NCBI RefSeq assembly: GCF_000003605.2
Contig: NW_003143300.1
Coordinates: forward strand, 199,587-224,915
Source of the DNA: Saccoglossus kowalevskii
Lineage: Eukaryota; Hemichordata; Enteropneusta; Harrimaniidae
Length of the DNA stretch: 25,329 nt
Direction of reading: 5' to 3'
The notes under the pieces are model-generated. The model was not told the origin of the DNA. It saw only the letters and a program-made list of their open reading frames with translations, and did no database searches. A program made the position numbers and the translations under genes. How positions within the stretch are numbered: position 1 is the first letter of the stretch; each line of letters starts with the position of its first letter. Below, piece by piece: positions 21,401-25,329 of the stretch.

Positions 21401-23657
21401 TTCATCATAAAAAAATGCAACATAGAGATCGCAAATCTGATTCTGTTAATAAGAATCACATTGATAGACATCACAGCAGTTCAGATGCACTCAGGCAGAC
21501 AGATGAAGTTCATGAACTAAATTCAAATGAGTTTGAAATGCAAGTAGATACAGACAGTGCAGAAGGAATTCATTTTGTAGAGCCTCAGTTTGATTCCTAT
21601 TATACAGAGTCAACAGATGAAGATACTGCATCAAGGAAGAAATCTCCTTGTAGCCCAGGTAAATATAGAAAACAAAGATATAGCAGATCTGATTCTTACC
21701 CACCGTATCCACAGGTCTCTCATCAAGACAATCAAAACAGGCCAAAAGAAAATGATGATGGTGACTGTACGTCCTCAGAGGAAGTGCCACAGTACCAGCG
21801 ATTCCATAGTCATGAATACGTGTCAAGTGAAAGCAGCGAACAAGAAAGTAGTCTGGATCTTTCAAAACTTAACTTACCTCAAGACTTACAAAAAGAACTA
21901 TCTAAGCACATTAGAGCCCAGAATATTGCCAAAAGCCAAGGAATCGTGCAGCCAAACTTAGGACATGCAAGGAGTCGTCTTCATGTTGGACAGCGACCAA
22001 AAAGTGGAGATAAAGGTGTCGAGCAGAGACTTTTACAGATGTTGAGTTCACCACACTCCAGACATAGACAGGACAAACAGTTTGAAAGACTGAAACAGCA
22101 TGTACAGTCAACCAAACCACCTTCAAAGCTTCCAAGATTTGGTCTGCAGTTGCTTCCATCTCAGTTGACACTACCGCAGATACTACAAGATACCGATTCA
22201 CAGGTTGATGATGTGATAGAATGCCAGAATGAAAACATTATAGAATTAGATTCAGATCCGCCAAGTCCAAATAGTTTGTCTCGAACTAAAAGATCTCATG
22301 CTGATATCGTAAGTATTCATTTGCAGCTTATTTCTATTTATGATGTATTTTATTCGCACTAAATGATAATTGTTTTTTTAAATTAATTTATTTTAGTTAC
22401 TCGGTTTCTAGTACACACACTTTATTAAAAATATAAAACTGTAAGCTGCAAGCCATAGACCCTGCAGTTAAAAATGTTTGTTGACTCTTATATCTTGAAA
22501 CTAAATGTACATCCCGGCACATTCTTTGCGGTATTGATTTCCTATAATAATAATTTCCTTAATCATGCACTATATGCTTTGCAAACAACCTTTGTCTTCC
22601 CTTAAATTACTATCTCTACTGAGAACAAATTAATCAAAAATTGGTGTTGTACAATGAAAATTAATCTTTAAATGTAGATAGCTCCACTAGATTAAAATGT
22701 CACTGGTGAACATGTATGTAAATCACATTCACTCCAATCAGTCCAATCAGAGAATGCCTTACTGTAACAGGCAATGTCTGTCTACAAAGTAGTCTGTAAC
22801 TTATGATTGTATGCTGATCATACAAGATCTGAAAGCCTGCCTGTCTACTTTGAAATAAAATAAACTAAAATTTAGTATCAGATGGCCAATGCACTTACAA
22901 CACCCAATAATCGTTAGTGTGACATCAGTCATAATGAAGCTCTCTCACACTGACGTAACATGTGCTCATCTGTTTGTATGCTGGTGTATTTATTATGTAA
23001 TAGTCACATCTGTGGTGATCTGTTTTTCCTTTATGTCGTAACTTTTGTTGGCGTAAAGAACACAAAAAACAGAAAAACGTGGTATTAATCAATATTCTTT
23101 CAAATTTTCAAACAGGAAGCAAATGTTAGTTCAGAAAATGTTACTTCAGAGATACTAGAAGACGCCCAGACCAAGAGGCGTAAAATGAAGGAAAATACGA
23201 TTCAGGAAGCTGTGGTAGAACTAGAGGATAATAAAAATGAGGATAGTGTCACCGCATGCAATGTGGATGTTACAACTTTGTATCAGATTTCATTACAAGA
23301 AGAGGAACTGCACAGAAAATTATCAGCAAGTGAGAGATCAATAGTTGAGATGAGAAGCTATATACAGAATAAAATAGAAGAACTACGAACAATGGAGGCA
23401 CAGCGTGCACAGGTAAAATTATTTGAATCTACACACTCATTTTCTACTATATTTTTCACTCCTGTCTAAATGTATGGGTTTATAAAAATAAACTGAAAGG
23501 GAACATGTGTATGTAGATGAAACTTACAGCTTGCATTAAAGTGCCTGAGAAAAGATGTTTTTCTTGCAAAAAATACTGCCAAACAATACCTTTAAGTGTT
23601 TCTGTACTTCAGGTTTTCCAAGATCACAAACAGTTGAAAACGCAATCAGAACTCTGA
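15318..23657 (+). CDS. ZNF106: ZNF106-like zinc-finger protein, 5' part (exons 1-4 firm, exon 5 tentative; C-terminus outside window)
   Basis: Joining 15318-15478, 19741-19911, 20094-22308 and 23116-23412 gives an open frame of 948 residues with consistent GT-AG boundaries and phases (2, 2, 0, 0). Finger 1 has C22, C25, H38, H44. Finger 2 has C60, C63, H76, H82 and the motif GLSAYGKH, matching GLSAYAKH of human ZNF106 as I recall it. Residues 112-690 are low complexity, with a charged helical stretch around 433-475. Residues about 698-800 align with the conserved centre of ZNF106 (SKLxLPxxLQ, then PNLxxAR, then LPRFGxxxxP). Residues 869-874 are KRRKMK, followed by ISLQEEEL, close to ISLREEEL in human. 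Vertebrate ZNF106 is a nuclear RNA-binding protein linked to splicing factors and motor-neuron maintenance; the same role here is inference. The WD40 repeats of vertebrate ZNF106 are not visible. Orthology to ZNF106 is well supported; the 3' structure is not. Confidence 0.9.
16158..16181. repeat. Perfect hairpin in intron 1 repeat
   Basis: ACATTGTGA and TCACAATGT form perfect 9-bp arms around the loop CGACCC. It sits near the left side of the repeat-derived region and may belong to its terminal structure. Confidence 0.7.
16841..17447 (+). repeat. Minisatellite, 15 units of 40 bp
   Basis: Fifteen full 40-bp units occupy 16841-17440, and seven further bases start a sixteenth. Thirteen units look identical. 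The first has CGATAG in place of CGGTAG, and the tenth (17201-17240) has TGGTGG in place of TGATGG. Each unit contains the perfect palindrome CTACCGGTAG and the near-palindrome TGCATTGCA. The array interrupts the second copy of the 125-bp repeat right after the word GACCT. Confidence 0.97.
18595..18638. repeat. Tight hairpin between 11-bp direct repeats
   Basis: TGGTGCCAACA occurs at 18595-18605 and 18628-18638. Between and overlapping them, 18604-18615 and 18618-18629 pair as 12-bp arms with one mismatch and a two-base gap. The function is unknown; it may be a decayed insertion footprint. Confidence 0.6.
19741..19911 (+). CDS. ZNF106: ZNF106-like exon 2 (zinc finger 2)
   Basis: The acceptor is a pyrimidine-rich tract ending in TTTCTAG at 19740, and the donor is GTAAGTATA at 19912. 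The exon completes Lys54, encodes residues 55-110 and leaves two bases for residue 111. Finger 2 is C60-x2-C63-x12-H76-x5-H82 with the ZNF106-type GLSAYGKH motif. A basic RRRHDSSSP stretch follows the finger. Its 171-nt length keeps phase 2 on both sides. Confidence 0.9.
19912..20093 (+). other. Intron 2 of the ZNF106-like gene
   Basis: A 182-bp intron with donor GTAAGTATA and acceptor TTTTCTCTGTAG. It carries a short inverted repeat near its start around GTTTGAATATATACTCAAAC and nothing else notable. Confidence 0.9.
20094..22308 (+). CDS. ZNF106: ZNF106-like large exon 3 (disordered region and conserved central block)
   Basis: The acceptor is TCTCTGTAG at 20093 and the donor GTAAGT at 22309. 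The exon encodes residues 112-849 without a stop. The first part (112-260) is rich in Tyr, Ser, Arg, Gln and Asn, like the aromatic/Gly/Trp-rich start of the vertebrate protein. Residues 433-475 form a Lys/Glu/Leu-rich predicted helix. Acidic and Ser-rich stretches follow. Residues 698-800 carry the best match to ZNF106, including LPRFGLQLLP at about 790-799. The exon ends in SRTKRSHADI, similar to the ARKRSLSES region in human. A single very large internal exon is also a feature of vertebrate ZNF106. The TTG at 20098 is an internal codon, not a start. Confidence 0.93.
22309..23115 (+). other. Intron 3 of the ZNF106-like gene
   Basis: An 807-bp AT-rich intron with donor GTAAGT and acceptor TTTTCAAACAG. 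Reading through from exon 3 gives 17 extra residues, then TAA at 22360-22362. A small hairpin lies at 22807-22825 (TTGTATG, loop CTGAT, CATACAA) and an AATAAA at 22854-22859. No exon seen. Confidence 0.85.
23116..23412 (+). CDS. ZNF106: ZNF106-like exon 4 (basic stretch and coiled coil)
   Basis: The acceptor is TTTTCAAACAG at 23115 and the donor GTAAAA at 23413. It encodes residues 850-948 in phase 0 on both sides. KRRKMK at 869-874 corresponds to the KRRKIK stretch in human ZNF106 and could be a nuclear localisation signal. Residues 904-948 start with LYQISLQEEEL and continue as a heptad-rich helix, matching the coiled coil of ZNF106. The ATG at 23185 is internal (Met873). Confidence 0.88.
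23487..23492 (+). promoter_or_regulatory. Possible intronic polyadenylation signal
   Basis: Reading through the exon-4 donor adds 18 residues and reaches TAA at 23467-23469. A canonical AATAAA follows 18 bases later. This arrangement could give a short transcript ending in intron 4. AATAAA is common in AT-rich DNA, so this is weak. Confidence 0.3.
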
Positions 23658-24428
23658 TGATGCTAGTTCAATTTCAAGTGGCAGGCAATTCCATCAAGGG
23701 GGCGAGCATATACTCGAAAACTCAAATTGTTTGATCATGATATGAATGTACATCACTTGTATAGTAAATCATTTGTAAATCTAATGGAAGGAGTTGATTA
23801 ATATGTATCAGAATTTTTAAATGCGTGTTTTGAACTACGAGTTCGAGGGAACCATATTTGAAACATAAATATCACATTGTTTATGTGTGATACAACCTTG
23901 GCATGAAATCAATTGGGGGGGGGGGGGTCAATACTATTTCAATGCCATATTTGTTATGTTTTTGGATATGCACTGTTTGTTGAATATTGTAGGTATTATC
24001 GGTACATCAAGTTTTTAATCTGCATTTTTTTCTGGAAATCAGGACAGGTCCTGAACTGGGTTTGTATCATAATGTGGTGTATAATACAGTGGAAAATATT
24101 GCCTTACTAGGAAAACTGAGTAAAGAAACTCTGTTTTGTCAACGTTCACACTGTTTATCAGTACTTGTGAACCTGACATGGCTTGTCTTTATGGTTCTGA
24201 AAGACTTATCTCAGCGAATTAGCAAAAGCCAACAGCTTTTAAGTATATATAGCTACTCTGGAGAGTCACAAAACATCAAGATCCATGAATTAGGGATTTG
24301 GATCCAAACAATTAGTAATCATTGTTTACATTCTGTTATCATAATTTTGCTACATGTATGAAATCATAAACCAAGGCCCATCTAAAAAAACAAAAGTTTG
24401 TGTATCACATATTTCTCAAGCACTTTAA
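23536..24428. mobile_element. Possible TTAA-bounded inverted-repeat unit
   Basis: TTAAAGTGCCTGAGAAA at 23536-23552 is matched, inverted, by 24412-24428 with one mismatch (16 of 17). The outer TTAA could be a target duplication. The ends resemble those of the 7601-8459 unit, which starts TTAAAGTGCCTGTG. Against this, the unit would contain the exon-5 candidate at 23613. The pairing may be coincidental, or the exon may come from the element. Confidence 0.35.
23613..23657 (+). CDS. ZNF106: Candidate exon 5 with early stop (ZNF106-like)
   Basis: After exon 4 (phase 0) a plausible acceptor TGTACTTCAG ends at 23612. The following frame gives 14 residues starting VFQDHKQLK. These continue the coiled coil and resemble, weakly, the region after the exon-4 equivalent in human (conserved L, basic residue, T). 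The frame then meets TGA, TGA, sense, TAG from 23655. No consensus donor precedes the stop. It may be an alternative last exon giving a protein without WD40 repeats, an indel in the sequence, or not an exon at all. The stretch also lies inside a possible TTAA-bounded inverted-repeat unit (23536-24428). Confidence 0.4.
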   Translation, partial: VFQDHKQLKTQSEL

Positions 24429-24878
24429 ACCAAGAAGATTTTAGCCCAATGTTTGAAGGCATTCAAGGAAATTCATGTCTTCATGCCCAATGAATTTGCG
24501 TTGGTGCCTTTCAAAAATACAGATTTACATTTTTTGACAATTTTATCAAATTTGGCACTGAAACTGGTTGCCCTCTGGCCTCTTTCCCAAATTCAAGCCT
24601 TTTAATAGCTGTTCAATGCGGTCCGAGCGTAACTTACCATTTAACCAGCTTTAAACTTGCAATCTACCTAAATATTTCTCACATTAGTAACATTGATAAA
24701 TATAAGTTGAAATTATGGATGACATAACACCCACTTTAAACTTTATAAATTGTTATGAAGAGGCAACGTCAGCTGATAGCCAGCCTGTTATGCCCAGACT
24801 GTACTATTGGAATGTCCAATACAAATTATGTTCTGAGTGTTCTAAATAATATGATGCTAATTCAAAGTTTACTTTTTT
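23658..24878 (+). other. No recognised exon; downstream part of the gene or a mobile element
   Basis: After the exon-5 candidate the sequence is mostly AT-rich. A G-run of about 12 lies at 23916-23927. An open frame at 24062-24361 (99 codons) is rich in Leu, Ile, Ser and His and matches nothing I know. TACATGTA occurs at 24351. No WD40 or zinc-finger exon is visible. Confidence 0.5.
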
Positions 24879-24909
24879 AGCTCTGCTGTTGACTTTGTCC
24901 AGCAGAGCT
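24879..24909. repeat. Perfect 10-bp hairpin
   Basis: AGCTCTGCTG (24879-24888) and CAGCAGAGCT (24900-24909) are perfect inverted arms around an 11-base loop. The hairpin directly precedes a CGT-rich tract and a tandem repeat, so it is probably the end or a subterminal hairpin of a dispersed repeat. Confidence 0.8.
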
Positions 24910-24927
24910 TATCATATGAGTGATTGT

Positions 24928-24962
24928 CCGTCGTCGTCGTCCGTCGTTCATCCGTCGTCCGT
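24928..24962 (+). repeat. CGT/CCGTCGT-rich tract
   Basis: An imperfect array of CGT and CCGT words between the hairpin and the 157-bp tandem repeat. Its CpG density stands out from the AT-rich surroundings. Confidence 0.75.
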
Positions 24963-24976
24963 GTCAATGTTTTACT

Positions 24977-25329
24977 TTTTCGACTTCTTCTTGAAAACTA
25001 CAAGCCTGAATGCTTTGATACTTGGTGTATATGTACCTTGGGTAGACCTCTCTTAGGTTTGTTCATTTCATGTTGATATCTTCAATTCTCTAATTTTGGT
25101 GAATATTTTTGTCATTTTTGGTAAAAAGTGATATTTTCGACTTCTTGTTAAAAACCGCAATTGCAATTACTTTGATATTACATATATAGGTACTACATGT
25201 GGACCTCTCTCAGATTTGTTCATTTTGTAATGATATCTTTAATTCTCTAATTTTGGTGAATATTTTTGTCATTTTTGGTAAAAAGTGATATTTTCGAACT
25301 TCTTGTTAAAAACCGCAAGTCCAATTGCT
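24977..25329 (+). repeat. 157-bp tandem repeat, at least 2.2 units
   Basis: Units start with TTTTCGACTTCTT at 24977, 25134 and 25291, so the first two are both 157 bases. The second halves (about 25065-25133 and 25222-25290) are nearly identical, while the first halves differ more. The third unit has one extra A in its start and is cut by the window end. Together with the hairpin and CGT tract this looks like one dispersed repetitive element that continues to the right. Confidence 0.9.

Noticed and set aside
20213-22201. Several ORFs of 73-124 codons on both strands inside exon 3
   Set aside because: Shadows of the long ZNF106-like reading frame.
22770-22850. Possible microRNA-like or tRNA-like fold in intron 3
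   Set aside because: Only a 7-bp hairpin (22807-22825) and a 5-bp outer stem pair; not enough for a precursor.
24062-24361. 99-codon ORF as a further ZNF106 exon
   Set aside because: No resemblance to the Ser-rich linker, WD40 repeats or terminal fingers of ZNF106, and no clear acceptor and donor pair.

Overview
The window looks like nuclear DNA of a bilaterian animal. It is AT-rich and intron-rich, with GT-AG introns, microsatellites, a minisatellite and non-autonomous transposon-like elements. The frequent TACATGTA and TACCGGTA palindromes and the repeat style suggest a marine invertebrate, perhaps a hemichordate, lophotrochozoan or cephalochordate. That placement is an impression, not something the sequence proves.

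The one gene I can identify with confidence is on the + strand at 15318-23654+: the 5' part of a ZNF106 orthologue. It has two N-terminal C2H2-type zinc fingers, each at the end or start of its own exon. A 2.2-kb exon encodes a long disordered Tyr/Ser/Arg/Gln-rich region and a block that aligns with the central conserved part of vertebrate ZNF106. A further exon carries a basic KRRKMK stretch and a coiled coil. Reading frames and splice phases agree across four exons and three introns. The C-terminal WD40 repeats of vertebrate ZNF106 are not in the window and should lie beyond 25329. A fifth exon candidate at 23613 runs into stop codons after 14 codons, and its status is open.

A probable promoter with CRE and CCAAT motifs and a good 5' splice donor lies at 13330-13867, 1.4 kb upstream of the start codon.

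From 1 to about 13.3 kb I recognise no named gene. On the minus strand near 1957-2103 there is a protein-like segment that could be the last exon of an unidentified gene. Two weaker coding islands lie at 2884-2992 (minus) and 3388-3486 (plus). The same stretch holds two transposon-like elements: a 739-bp unit with 30-bp terminal inverted repeats and a 7-bp target duplication (6554-7292), and an 851-bp unit bounded by TTAA (7605-8455).

Intron 1 of the ZNF106 gene carries a repeat-derived region (about 16083-17463). Inside it, a 40-bp minisatellite of 15 nearly identical units interrupts an older 125-bp tandem repeat. The right end (24879-25329) holds a hairpin, a CGT-rich tract and a 157-bp tandem repeat that runs off the window. 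I found no prokaryotic features, CRISPR array, complete RNA gene or wholly new system. The items most worth checking are the exon-5 truncation with its possible overlapping transposon, the two TIR elements and the nested minisatellite.
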